Shown here: positions 47,163 to 55,690 of the stretch, in pieces
Numbering within the stretch: position 1 is the first letter of the stretch
How the letters are laid out: the number at the start of each line of letters is the position of its first letter
Origin: Jannaschia formosa
Lineage (GTDB): Bacteria; Pseudomonadota; Alphaproteobacteria; Rhodobacterales; Rhodobacteraceae
Assembly: GCF_003340555.1 (NCBI RefSeq)
Contig: NZ_QPLJ01000014.1
Location: 1 to 64,000 of the forward strand
Direction of reading: 5' to 3'
DNA: 64,000 nt
Translations under genes and position numbers: made by a program
Notes under the pieces: model-generated
Databases searched by the model: none
Told to the model about the DNA's origin: nothing
What the model saw: the letters and a program-made list of their open reading frames with translations, nothing else

Positions 47163-47184
47163 CGGCCCGCCTCGCGGCGGGCCG
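47163..47184. terminator. Hairpin between convergent uvrA and DUF2892 genes
   Basis: A perfect 9-base-pair stem (CGGCCCGCC / GGCGGGCCG, loop TCGC) lies 5 bases after the uvrA stop and 8 bases before the end of the opposing gene. There is no T-run; position and symmetry suggest a two-way terminator. Confidence 0.6.
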
Positions 47185-47192
47185 TCCGGGGG

Positions 47193-47417
47193 TCAGGCCG
47201 GCGTCTTGCCGCCGGGGCCGTCTCGGCGCGTCGACCAGCCCAGCACGCTGTAGACCGGGCAATGGCCGACGAGGCCCGAGAGGAGCGGAACCAGGCCTAG
47301 CCAGAAGGCCCAGCGCCAGGCGCCAGCCTCGGGCATCAGCCAGAAGCCCGCGATCAGCGCGAGGCCGATGACAACCCGCAGGGCGCGGTCGATCATGCCG
47401 ACATTGTTCGCGAACAT
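47193..47417 (-). CDS. DUF2892 inner membrane protein
   Basis: The 74-residue protein shows the DUF2892 pattern: NVGMIDRALRVVIGLALIAG, then a second helix ending GHCPVYSVLG. Its two membrane helices carry the conserved cysteine of this rhodanese-associated family (YgaP C-terminal type), but no rhodanese domain is present. ATG 47417 follows GGAGGTGTCC. The function is unknown. Confidence 0.88.
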   Translation of the reverse strand: MFANNVGMIDRALRVVIGLALIAGFWLMPEAGAWRWAFWLGLVPLLSGLVGHCPVYSVLGWSTRRDGPGGKTPA

Positions 47418-47495
47418 GGACACCTCCGATCATCGATGGTTGCGGACAACGTCGATGTGGGAAGCGGTTTACGTTGCGTCAAGGGGGCGCCGCGC

Positions 47496-47804
47496 TCACT
47501 CCAGAAACAGCTGCACCACGTCGAGGATGATCCGCTCCTCCCGGTCGAGCCGCAGGATGCTGTCGCCGACGCGCACCCAGGCCTCGCCGTCGCGCAGCGG
47601 CGGCAGGCCGTAGTCGCCGCGCCGCACCACCCGCCCGTCGCCGAGATAGCGGTCGCCCGCCGAATAGGCCTTCGTCGCCTGACCCGGCGGCACGCAGGGC
47701 GGGGACTTCTTCGCCAGACCGGGCGGACAGCCGCCATTGCCGGCGCCTTGGGCGAAGACCGGCGGCGCGGCCAGGAGAAGGGCGATCAGGAAGATGCGGG
47801 TCAT
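47496..47804 (-). CDS. Small exported protein, paralogue A of a tandem pair
   Basis: The 102-residue product has a signal peptide (FLIALLLAAPPVFA) followed by a Cys-Pro motif, CPPGLAKKSPPCVPPGQATK, a linker with AYSAGDRYL, and a C-terminal unit PPLRDGEAWVRVGDSILRLD. Proteins with this RcnB-like tail occur in many Rhodobacterales as small periplasmic proteins of unknown role. The two Cys could form a disulfide. It resembles the gene at 48095-48409 over its whole length. Confidence 0.78.
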   Translation of the reverse strand: MTRIFLIALLLAAPPVFAQGAGNGGCPPGLAKKSPPCVPPGQATKAYSAGDRYLGDGRVVRRGDYGLPPLRDGEAWVRVGDSILRLDREERIILDVVQLFLE

Positions 47805-48094
47805 GTCGGCTCCGGGTTCTGCGCCGGCAAAACTGCCCTTCGCCGCCCCGGTTCCAAGGGGTGCCGTCGCGCCCGGCCCGGGATCGGCGGCGCACCGCCG
47901 GCGACGGCACGAGATGACAGCGCCTCTCTCGGGGCCGGCGAGAGACGGGGCGCCGCGGCGACACGGCCTTCGCCTTCGCCGCGCTGTAGGACGCCGCAAC
48001 CCGGGCGCCGCTGGACCTGGACCAGGTGACGGCAGGCGGCTTCCAAGCCGGCGGCTCGATGGCCCGGCACTGGCTGCGGGCGGCGTGCTGACGC

Positions 48095-48409
48095 CTATTC
48101 GACGGGCACGATGTCGAGCACGTCGCGGATGCGGCGGGTCTCGATCTCGACGCGCAGCAACTGGTCGCCCAGCACGGCGAAGGCCTCGTCCTCTTCCAGC
48201 GGCGGGATGTTCTCGCGGTCGGCGGGATCGAGCGGGACGTCCTCGTCCAGCACGTCGCCGATCGAATAGACCTGCGCGGCGAGCCCCGCCTCGGGCACGC
48301 ATCGCGGGCTATCGGCGGCGATGTCGGGCGGGCAGTCGAAATCCTGCGGGACGTCCTGCGCGATGGCAGGGGCGGCGGCGAGAAGCAGGGCGGCGATGAG
48401 CGGGCGCAT
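48095..48409 (-). CDS. Small exported protein, paralogue B of a tandem pair
   Basis: The 104-residue product has a signal peptide (LIAALLLAAAPAIA) and then CPPDIAADSPRCVPEAGLAA, VYSIGDVLDED, and PPLEEDEAFAVLGDQLLRVE. The order and spacing match paralogue A, but this copy is markedly acidic where A is basic. ATG 48409 follows GGAGGACCATC. The 290 bases between the two genes contain no supported gene, only a possible remnant (48001-48091). Confidence 0.78.
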   Translation of the reverse strand: MRPLIAALLLAAAPAIAQDVPQDFDCPPDIAADSPRCVPEAGLAAQVYSIGDVLDEDVPLDPADRENIPPLEEDEAFAVLGDQLLRVEIETRRIRDVLDIVPVE

Positions 48410-48459
48410 GATGGTCCTCCGATATGTCGACGGACCAACCCCCGAAGCGCCGCTCCGGT

Positions 48460-49617
48460 TCAGTCGGCGCGGACGCGCAACGCCTCGAGCCCGTGAAAAT
48501 GGTAGATGTCGGCATGGCGCGGCGGGCTCTCCGTGACGAGGCGCGGGCAACGTCTGGCCAGCGCGCCGAGGCCAATCCGAAGCTCCAGCCGGGCGAGCGG
48601 CGCGCCGAGGCAGAAATGCAGCCCCGCGCCGAAGCTGACCGGGGCGGGCGCGCCCGGGAAGCGCCGCGGATCGAAGCGCGCGGGGTCCGGATAGGCCGCC
48701 GGATCGCGGTTGGCGGCGGCAAGCAGGAGGCCGACCTTCTCGCCCCGCCTGAGCGGATGGCCGTGAAGCTCCATGTCCTCCAGCGCGTAGCGGGTGAAGA
48801 GATGCAGCGGCGGGTCGTGGCGCAGCACCTCCTCAACGAGCGCGTCGTCGACCGCATGGCCCCAGAGCCCCGCCCGGATCAGCCCGGCCAGGCCGTTGCC
48901 CAGCGTGTGCACCGTCGCCTCGTGCCCGGCGTTGAGCAGCAGGATGCAGGTCGCGGTCAGTTCCGGCCGGGTCAGGCCGCCCTCCGCCTCGACCCGCAGC
49001 AGGTCGGCGATCAGCCCGTCGGGCGGGTCGGCGAAGACCTCGTCCAGATAGGCCGTGAATTCGGCCGCGGCGGCCGCGGCGGCGAGTTCGGCCGCGTGGT
49101 CGCGGCCGGCCTGATACATGCCCACCATCGCGTTGGACCAGGCCAGCAGGCGCGGCGCATCGCGCTCGGGCACGCCCAGCAGGCGGGCGATGACGCGGAC
49201 GGGCAGGGGGCGGGCGAAGGCGTCGAGCAGGTCGAAGGCGCCCTGGGGGAAACCGTCGATCAGCGCTTGGGCCAGTGCCTCTATGTCGGGGGCCAGGGCG
49301 GCCACGCGGCGCGAGGTGAAGGCGCGCAGGACCGAGGCGCGCAGCCGCGTGTGGCGCGGCGGCTCCAGCTCCAGCATGGAATGGTCCTCGACGGCCCAGA
49401 AGGCGGCCTGGTGGGCGGGGCGGGGCGGCGGCGCCGGATCCTCTCGCCCCAGCCGCCGGTCGCGCAGCAACGCCGAGACCACCGCGTGAGAGGAGGCCAC
49501 GGGCATGTCGTACTCGTCCCACCAGGCCAGCGGCCCGAGGCCGCGCAGCCGGTCGTAGAACGGATAGGGGTCCTGCACGAAGGCAGGGTTGGTCGGGGAT
49601 TGGCTGATGCGGCGCAT
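48460..49617 (-). CDS. Cytochrome P450
   Basis: The 385-residue soluble bacterial P450 has the heme-thiolate motif SFGAGLHFCLGAPLARLEL near the C-terminus, the K-helix EEVLRHDPP with its ExxR-like block, and the I-helix LLLNAGHEATVHTLGN, in which the usual acid-alcohol pair is E-A-T. It would hydroxylate an unknown substrate using redox partners encoded elsewhere. ATG 49617 is the first start that gives a normal N-terminus. It is divergent from the TRAP transporter operon (225 bases). Confidence 0.93.
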   Translation of the reverse strand: MRRISQSPTNPAFVQDPYPFYDRLRGLGPLAWWDEYDMPVASSHAVVSALLRDRRLGREDPAPPPRPAHQAAFWAVEDHSMLELEPPRHTRLRASVLRAFTSRRVAALAPDIEALAQALIDGFPQGAFDLLDAFARPLPVRVIARLLGVPERDAPRLLAWSNAMVGMYQAGRDHAAELAAAAAAAEFTAYLDEVFADPPDGLIADLLRVEAEGGLTRPELTATCILLLNAGHEATVHTLGNGLAGLIRAGLWGHAVDDALVEEVLRHDPPLHLFTRYALEDMELHGHPLRRGEKVGLLLAAANRDPAAYPDPARFDPRRFPGAPAPVSFGAGLHFCLGAPLARLELRIGLGALARRCPRLVTESPPRHADIYHFHGLEALRVRAD

Positions 49618-49842
49618 GCCCGCTCGGTGAACGGGGCGGGCAGGCGCGTCAAGCGCGGCGCATGGCCTTCCGAACAGGCATCGCGCCGGCCGATCCGGCG
49701 CAAACCTTCCGCAAGGGCCGGAAACGCGCCACGAGGACAGGTCAATTGGCCGCGCGCCGCAAGATTTTGTTGAGGCCGGCCCGTCAATCGCTACGATCCC
49801 CCCACGATGCGCCCGGGAAGCGGCGCCAAGGGAGGAAATGAG

Positions 49843-50844
49843 ATGAGATTGCTGACCACCGCCGCCACGGCCTTCGCCCTCACGCTGACGGGGCAGGCCG
49901 CCCTCGCCAACTGTGACGACGGCGAGATCGTGGTGAAGTTCAGCCACGTGACGAACACCGACCGCCACCCGAAGGGGCTCGCCGCGGCCGAGTTGCAGGA
50001 TCGGGTGAACGCCGAGATGGATGGGACGATGTGCATGGAGGTCTTCCCGAACTCCACGCTCTATACCGACGAGCAAGTCGTCGAGGCGATGCTGCGCGGC
50101 GACGTGCAGCTGGCCGCGCCCTCGCTGTCGCTGTTCGAATCGATCACCCGGGCCTACCGGCTGTTCGACCTGCCGTTCCTGTTCAACGACATCGACGCGG
50201 TCGATGCGTTCCAGGCTTCCGAGACGGGCCAGAACATGCTCGGCATGATGGAGCGTCAGGGCCTGCAGGGCCTGGGCTACTGGCACAACGGCATGAAGCA
50301 GATGAGCGCCAACAGGCCGCTCGAGATGCCCGAGGACATGCAGGGCCTGAAGATCCGGGTGCAGCCCTCGGACGTCCTGGTCGCGCAGATGAACGCGCTG
50401 GGCGCCTCGCCGCAGCCGATGGCTTTCGCCGAGGTTTACGGCGCGCTGCAGACCGGCGTCGTCGACGGGCAGGAGAACACCTGGTCCAACATCTACGGCC
50501 AGAAGTTCTTCGAGGTGCAGGACGGCATCACCGAGACCAATCACGGCGTGATCGACTACCTGCTGGTGACGACGACCGACTTCCTCGACAGCCTGGAGCC
50601 GGACGTGCGCGAGCAGTTCCTGACCATCGTCGACGAAGTCACCGTCTCCCGGAATGCCGAATCGGAGGCGGTCAACCAGGAGGCCAAGCAGGCCATCATC
50701 GACGCCGGCGGCACCATCCGCCAGCTCACGCCCGAGCAGCGCGCCGCCTGGGTGGAGGTGATGAAGCCCGTCTGGGAGCAGTTCGCGGACGAGGTCGGCC
50801 AGGAGAACATCGACGCCGCCGTGAGCTTCAACGGCGGAAGCTGA
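49843..50844 (+). CDS. dctP: TRAP transporter solute-binding protein (DctP family)
   Basis: The 333-residue periplasmic protein has a signal peptide (LLTTAATAFALTLTGQAALA) and the DctP fold: FSHVTNTDRHPKGLAAAELQ, then GLKIRVQPSDVLVAQMNALG with the conserved Arg that pairs with the substrate carboxylate, and PMAFAEVYGALQTGVVDGQE. It delivers a C4-dicarboxylate or related acid to the Q-M membrane parts encoded next. GGAGGAAATGAG precedes ATG 49843. Confidence 0.93.
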   Translation: MRLLTTAATAFALTLTGQAALANCDDGEIVVKFSHVTNTDRHPKGLAAAELQDRVNAEMDGTMCMEVFPNSTLYTDEQVVEAMLRGDVQLAAPSLSLFESITRAYRLFDLPFLFNDIDAVDAFQASETGQNMLGMMERQGLQGLGYWHNGMKQMSANRPLEMPEDMQGLKIRVQPSDVLVAQMNALGASPQPMAFAEVYGALQTGVVDGQENTWSNIYGQKFFEVQDGITETNHGVIDYLLVTTTDFLDSLEPDVREQFLTIVDEVTVSRNAESEAVNQEAKQAIIDAGGTIRQLTPEQRAAWVEVMKPVWEQFADEVGQENIDAAVSFNGGS

Positions 50845-50906
50845 CGACATCACCGCCGGGGCCCCTTCGCGGGGCTCCGGCCTGCCGCATGCGCCGGGGA
50901 GGGGAC

Positions 50907-51629
50907 ATGGCCGAGAAATACGAACCGAAGGGGCGTCTGGGCCGCATTGTCCACGAGCTCGAAGAGACGACCATCGCGCTTCTGCTGGGGCTGATGACGC
51001 TGCTGACCTTCGTCGCCGTCGTGCTGCGCTACGTCTTCAACAGCCAGATCATCTGGTCGCTCGAGGTCATCCTCATCCTGTTTTCGTGGCTCGTCATCTT
51101 CGGCGTCAGCTACGGCTTCAAGATCACCGCGCATCTCGGGGTCGACGCCCTGACCAATGCGCTCCCGTCCCGGGGGCAGCGCATCTGCGCCCTGCTGGCC
51201 GGCGGCGTCACGATCTTCTACGCCATCCTGATGATGAAGGGGGCCTGGGACTACTGGGCGCCCTTCGCCGCGCTCGACCGCACCTCGGGGCGCTGGTTCC
51301 CGACCGGGTTCGAGCAGACCCGCGACCAGGCCTGGTTCGTCACCGATCAGGTCCCGCCGATGCGCTGGCTGTTCGGCTGGCTCGAGCCGCTGATCAACCA
51401 GGGCGAGGTCTATCCGAAGCTGCCGCGCGTCGTGCCCTACGTGATCCTGCCCGTCGGCTGCGCGCTCATCCTGTTCCGCGTGATCCAGGCCGTCATCGCC
51501 ATCGCGCGCGGCACCCGCTCCAGCCTGATCGTCAGCCACGAGGTCGAGGACGTCGTCGAAGAGGCCGGCCGCACCGCCCGCACCGACGACCCCTATCTCG
51601 GCGCGCAGCCCCCGGCCGGGAGGGCCTGA
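50907..51629 (+). CDS. dctQ: TRAP transporter small membrane subunit (DctQ family)
   Basis: The 240-residue protein has four membrane helices with the family block LRYVFNSQIIWSLEVILILF after the first helix. It is longer than usual because of a hydrophilic insert of about 60 residues (around 105-165) between helices 3 and 4. It pairs with DctM to form the Na+-driven membrane complex. A GGGGAGGGGAC ribosome binding site precedes the ATG. Confidence 0.92.
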   Translation: MAEKYEPKGRLGRIVHELEETTIALLLGLMTLLTFVAVVLRYVFNSQIIWSLEVILILFSWLVIFGVSYGFKITAHLGVDALTNALPSRGQRICALLAGGVTIFYAILMMKGAWDYWAPFAALDRTSGRWFPTGFEQTRDQAWFVTDQVPPMRWLFGWLEPLINQGEVYPKLPRVVPYVILPVGCALILFRVIQAVIAIARGTRSSLIVSHEVEDVVEEAGRTARTDDPYLGAQPPAGRA

Positions 51630-51632
51630 TCC

Positions 51633-53120
51633 ATGGAAGTCGTCCTTCTCTTCGTCATGATCGTCGGCCTGCTGCTGATCGGCGTGCCGATCGCGGTGGC
51701 GCTGGGCTTCAGCTCTATCTTCTTCCTGCTGGCCTTCTCGGACACCTCGCTCGCCTCGATCGCGCAAAGCTTCTACCAGGCGATGGCGGGGCACTATACG
51801 CTGCTGGCGATCCCGTTCTTCATCCTCGCCTCGTCCTTCATGTCGACGGGCGGCGTCGCGCGGCGGATCATCCGCTTCTCCATCGCCTGCGTCGGGCACC
51901 TGCGCGGCGGCCTCGCCATCGCGGGCGTCTTCGCCTGCATGATGTTCGCGGCGCTTTCGGGGTCGTCTCCCGCGACCGTCGTCGCCATCGGCACCATCGT
52001 CATCGCGGCGATGACCCAAGCCGGCTACACCAAGGAGTTCGCGGCGGGCGTCATCTGCAACGCGGGCACGCTGGGCATCCTGATCCCGCCCTCCATCGTC
52101 ATGGTCGTCTACGCCTCGGCGACGGACGTGTCCGTGGGACGCATGTTCCTCGCCGGCGTGATCCCGGGCCTGATGGCGGGCTTCCTGCTGATGATCGCGA
52201 TCTATGTCTTCGCCCGCATCCGCGACATGCCGAGCGGCGAGTTCGCCGGCTGGGGCGAGGTCTTCGCCTCGTTCCGCGAGGCGTTCTGGGGCCTGATGCT
52301 GATCGTGATCATCATGGTCGGCATCTACGGCATCCCGCCCCTGATGCCTGCGGTCTTCACCCCGACCGAAGCGGCTGCGGTGGCGGCGATTTACGCCTTC
52401 TTCGTCGCCATGTTCGTGTACCGCGACATCGGTCCGCTGGCGGCGAAACGCGCCCAGTCGCTGTCCGCGGCCGTCGCCGGCCCGGTCGAGGGCACGCCTA
52501 GGTCACTGGCGCAGGCGCCCTGGGCGGTAGTCACCGCCTTCTGGCACCCGGACACGCGGCGGACGCTTCTCGACGCGGGCAAGCTGACGGTCACGCTTAT
52601 GTTCATCATCGCCAATGCGCTGATCCTGAAGCACGTCCTGACCGACGAGCAGATCCCGCAGCACATCGCCGAGGCGATGCTCTCGGCGGGGCTGGGCCCG
52701 ATCACCTTCCTGATCGTGGTCAACGTGATCCTGCTGATCGGCGGCCAGTTCATGGAGCCATCGGGCCTGCTGGTCATCGTGGCACCCCTGGTCTTCCCGA
52801 TCGGCCTGCAACTCGGCATCGACCCGATCCATCTGGGCATCATCATGGTGGTCAACATGGAGATCGGAATGATCACGCCGCCGGTCGGCCTGAACCTCTT
52901 CGTGACCTCGGGCGTGGCCAACATGCCGATGATGGCCGTCGTGAAGGCCGCCGCGCCCTTCCTGGGCGTGCTCTTCATCTTCCTGATCATGGTGACCTAC
53001 ATCCCGTCGATCTCGACCTGGCTGCCCAACAACGTCATGGGGCCACAGATAAACTGCGCGACAGGGGGCGGGGCCAACGCGCTCGACGCGGCCTATTGCG
53101 AGGCGGTCGCCAACCGCTGA
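51633..53120 (+). CDS. dctM: TRAP transporter large membrane subunit (DctM family)
   Basis: The 495-residue protein has about twelve helices and family blocks such as YTLLAIPFFILASSFMSTGG, ALSGSSPATVVAIGTIV and IGMITPPVGLNLFVTSG. It conducts solute with Na+ symport. Compared with typical 430-residue members, a cytoplasmic loop of about 60 residues in the middle and a short C-terminal tail add length. The gene starts 3 bases after dctQ. Confidence 0.94.
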   Translation: MEVVLLFVMIVGLLLIGVPIAVALGFSSIFFLLAFSDTSLASIAQSFYQAMAGHYTLLAIPFFILASSFMSTGGVARRIIRFSIACVGHLRGGLAIAGVFACMMFAALSGSSPATVVAIGTIVIAAMTQAGYTKEFAAGVICNAGTLGILIPPSIVMVVYASATDVSVGRMFLAGVIPGLMAGFLLMIAIYVFARIRDMPSGEFAGWGEVFASFREAFWGLMLIVIIMVGIYGIPPLMPAVFTPTEAAAVAAIYAFFVAMFVYRDIGPLAAKRAQSLSAAVAGPVEGTPRSLAQAPWAVVTAFWHPDTRRTLLDAGKLTVTLMFIIANALILKHVLTDEQIPQHIAEAMLSAGLGPITFLIVVNVILLIGGQFMEPSGLLVIVAPLVFPIGLQLGIDPIHLGIIMVVNMEIGMITPPVGLNLFVTSGVANMPMMAVVKAAAPFLGVLFIFLIMVTYIPSISTWLPNNVMGPQINCATGGGANALDAAYCEAVANR

Positions 53121-53149
53121 CCGGCGCAGCCTACGGGAAGAAGAAGAAC

Positions 53150-53177
53150 GGGGCGGCCTCCTGACCGGGGCCGCCCC
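53150..53177. terminator. Convergent terminator of dctM and tpiA
   Basis: Stem GGGGCGGCC / GGCCGCCCC (9 base pairs, 10-base loop). On the minus strand it is followed by GTTCTTCTTCTTCCC, a U-rich tail for tpiA. Confidence 0.75.
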
Positions 53178-53185
53178 GACGCCTG

Positions 53186-53908
53186 TCAGCTGTCGGACAG
53201 GGCCTTCACGATGGGCACGAAATCGGCCGCCTTCAGCGACGCCCCACCCACCAGCGCGCCGTCCACATTGGTCAGCGCGAAAAGCTCCGCCGCGTTCGCC
53301 GCCTTGACCGAGCCGCCATAGAGCAGCGAGATCTCCGGCCCGAGCTTCTCGCGCAGCGCGTCATGCACTTCGGCCACCTGCTCGGGCGTGGCGACCTTGC
53401 CGGTGCCGATGGCCCAGACGGGCTCGTAGGCGACGATGAGGGCCTCGGGCGTCACCCCCTCGGGCAGCGAGCCGTCGAGCTGGCCCATCAGCACGGACAG
53501 CGTCTCGCCCGCCTCGCGCTGCTCCAGCGTCTCGCCGATGCAGAGGATCGCGACCAGCCCCGCGCGCCAGGCGGCGCCGACCTGCGCGCGCACGTCGGAA
53601 TCGGTCTCGCCGTGGTCGGCGCGCCGCTCCGAATGGCCGACGATGACATAGGTCGCGCCCGCCTCGAAGAGCATCTCGGCCGAGACGTCGCCCGTATGCG
53701 CGCCCGAAGGGGCGGAATGGCAGCACTGGCCGCCGATCTCGACATGCTGGCGCGGATCGCCGTCGGCGGCGTAGATCAGCGTCGCGGGCAGGCAGATGAT
53801 CGTCTTGCAGGACAGGCCGGCGACGCCCTTGTCGATCTCCAGCACCTCGGTCAGGTCCGAGACCAGACCGTTCATCTTCCAGTTTCCGGCGGCGTATTTC
53901 TGCGGCAT
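53186..53908 (-). CDS. tpiA: Triose-phosphate isomerase
   Basis: TpiA interconverts dihydroxyacetone phosphate and glyceraldehyde 3-phosphate. The 240-residue protein has the N-terminal GNWKMNG (catalytic Lys), VIVGHSERR (catalytic His), and AYEPVWAIGTGKVATPEQV (catalytic Glu and flexible loop 6), plus LLYGGSVKAANAAEL. A slightly short length is common in this group. It is probably monocistronic with its own terminator. Confidence 0.96.
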   Translation of the reverse strand: MPQKYAAGNWKMNGLVSDLTEVLEIDKGVAGLSCKTIICLPATLIYAADGDPRQHVEIGGQCCHSAPSGAHTGDVSAEMLFEAGATYVIVGHSERRADHGETDSDVRAQVGAAWRAGLVAILCIGETLEQREAGETLSVLMGQLDGSLPEGVTPEALIVAYEPVWAIGTGKVATPEQVAEVHDALREKLGPEISLLYGGSVKAANAAELFALTNVDGALVGGASLKAADFVPIVKALSDS

Positions 53909-53944
53909 GAGAACCCTCCTGTTGTCGGGGGAGGGTCTAGCAGA

Positions 53945-54313
53945 TCAGGACGGCGTGCCCAGCTTCTCGTCGAACTTGATCGATTCGCCGCAGCCGCAGG
54001 CATCGACGACGTTCGGGTTGCGGAACCGGAAGCCCGATTCGAGCAGCGACGTCTCGTAGTCGATCTCGGTCCCGAACAGGAACATCTGCGCCATCGGTGC
54101 GATGATCACGCGGGCGCCGCCCGCGACCTCGACCACCTCGTCATGGGGCTCGACCTCGGGGACGTAGTCCATCGTGTATTCCATGCCCGCGCAGCCGCCC
54201 TTCTTGACGCCGATGCGCAGGCCGGCGGCGTCCTGCCTGGCCATGAGGCGCGCGATCTGCGCGGCGGCGGCGTCGGTCACGGTGACGGGGGGCTGGCCGG
54301 GGATCGAGAACAT
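53945..54313 (-). CDS. A-type iron-sulfur carrier protein
   Basis: The 122-residue protein has the three conserved cysteines of IscA/ErpA/SufA proteins: KKGGCAGMEYTM and DACGCGES. It accepts and hands on Fe-S clusters. Whether it is ErpA, IscA or SufA cannot be decided, as no isc/suf genes are nearby. It lies between tpiA and an efflux gene. Confidence 0.93.
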   Translation of the reverse strand: MFSIPGQPPVTVTDAAAAQIARLMARQDAAGLRIGVKKGGCAGMEYTMDYVPEVEPHDEVVEVAGGARVIIAPMAQMFLFGTEIDYETSLLESGFRFRNPNVVDACGCGESIKFDEKLGTPS

Positions 54314-54370
54314 CGGGCGCTTCCTTCGGGTTGGGCCGTAGGGGAAAGGTAGGAGATCGCGGCTGCCGTC

Positions 54371-55576
54371 TCAAGAGGGGCGCACGATCCCGTTCCAGTC
54401 CCGCCGGATCGCCGGAAGCCCGGCCAGCAGCGCGGCCAGCGCCAGCCCGACCAGCAGCGCGAAGGCCAGCCCGGCATCGGGCGGGTGGCCCAGCGCCGCC
54501 CCCGTGACGGTCGTCATCGCCGCCGCGATGCCCAGCACCATCGCGCCCGACAGCCCGGCCGCCGCGCCCACCAGCCGGCCGGGCACCGCCAGCGTCCCGA
54601 CCGTCGCCGAGGCGAAGGTCAGGCCGTTGCCGACCCCGACCAGCGGCATCCAGACGAAGAAGGCGACCGGGCCCGAGGCGCCCAGCGCCCAGCCCGTCGC
54701 GGCGCCTGCCATGCCGACCAGCGTCACGATCCGCCCCGCGAGGATCAGCCGCGCCCCGGGATAGTGGCGGCTGAGCCGCGTGGTCAGGAAGCTGCCCAGC
54801 ATGAAGCCCACCGGCGGCACCCCGAGGCAGAGGCCCAGCAGCGCCTCGGACATGCCCCAAACCTCGGAGGCGAAGGCCGCCGCCGAGGTGAGGAAGGCGA
54901 AGAACACCCCCGAGGAGAGACCCATGCAGAGCGTGTAGGACCAGAACGACCCGTCCCGCAGCAGCGCGGGGTAGGACCGGACCTGCGCGACGATGCCCCG
55001 GCCTTCCAGCGGCGCGGTCTCGGGCAGGGCGCGGGCGCACCAGACCAGCAGGGCGAGGCCCACGACGGTGAAGACCCAGAAGGTGGCGCGCCAGCCGAAG
55101 GCGCCGTCGAGCAGGCCGCCGACCATCGGCGACAGCATGGGGCCCAACGCCAGCGTGATGCCGATCGTCCCCAGCATCGCCGCCGCCTCGTGCGGGGGCG
55201 CCGTGTCGCGCACGATCGCCCGCGCCAGCACGTTGGCCGAGATCACCGCCGCCTGCAGGATCCGGCAGGCCATGAAGATCGCGAAGTTCGGCGCCAGCGC
55301 GCAGCCCAGCGAGGCGATCACGAACAGGCCCAGCGAGACGAGGATCACCGGCCTGCGTCCGTAGAGGTCCGAGAGCGGCCCGACGACCACCTGCAACGCG
55401 GCCGTGGTGAACATGTAGGCCGAGACGACGAGGCTGGCCGCGCCGAAGCCAAGCTCGAAGCTGCTCGCCAGGTTGCCCAGCGAGGGCAGCACCATGTTCA
55501 GCGTCATGATCGAACTGGTGGCGAGCGCGACAAGCAGGGCGAGGGGCGGCGCGGATGGGGGCGGCGGAGTGGACAT
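54371..55576 (-). CDS. MFS drug exporter, Bcr/CflA family
   Basis: The 401-residue protein has twelve helices, with the MFS motif GPLSDLYGRRPVILVSLGLF between helices 2 and 3 and the antiporter motif block ALGPMLSPMVGGLLDG in helix 5. These mark the H+-coupled Bcr/CflA efflux group (bicyclomycin, chloramphenicol type). The actual substrate is unknown. Confidence 0.9.
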   Translation of the reverse strand: MSTPPPPSAPPLALLVALATSSIMTLNMVLPSLGNLASSFELGFGAASLVVSAYMFTTAALQVVVGPLSDLYGRRPVILVSLGLFVIASLGCALAPNFAIFMACRILQAAVISANVLARAIVRDTAPPHEAAAMLGTIGITLALGPMLSPMVGGLLDGAFGWRATFWVFTVVGLALLVWCARALPETAPLEGRGIVAQVRSYPALLRDGSFWSYTLCMGLSSGVFFAFLTSAAAFASEVWGMSEALLGLCLGVPPVGFMLGSFLTTRLSRHYPGARLILAGRIVTLVGMAGAATGWALGASGPVAFFVWMPLVGVGNGLTFASATVGTLAVPGRLVGAAAGLSGAMVLGIAAAMTTVTGAALGHPPDAGLAFALLVGLALAALLAGLPAIRRDWNGIVRPS

Positions 55577-55690
55577 TCCGCTCAGTTATGCCGGTTCCGC
55601 AGGAAGCTTAATCCCCTATTCGCTCCGCCCGTGCGGGCGGGGCGTCCCCGTGCGCGACCGGCCCTTCCTCATGGTCGAGCGGCGGGCGCG

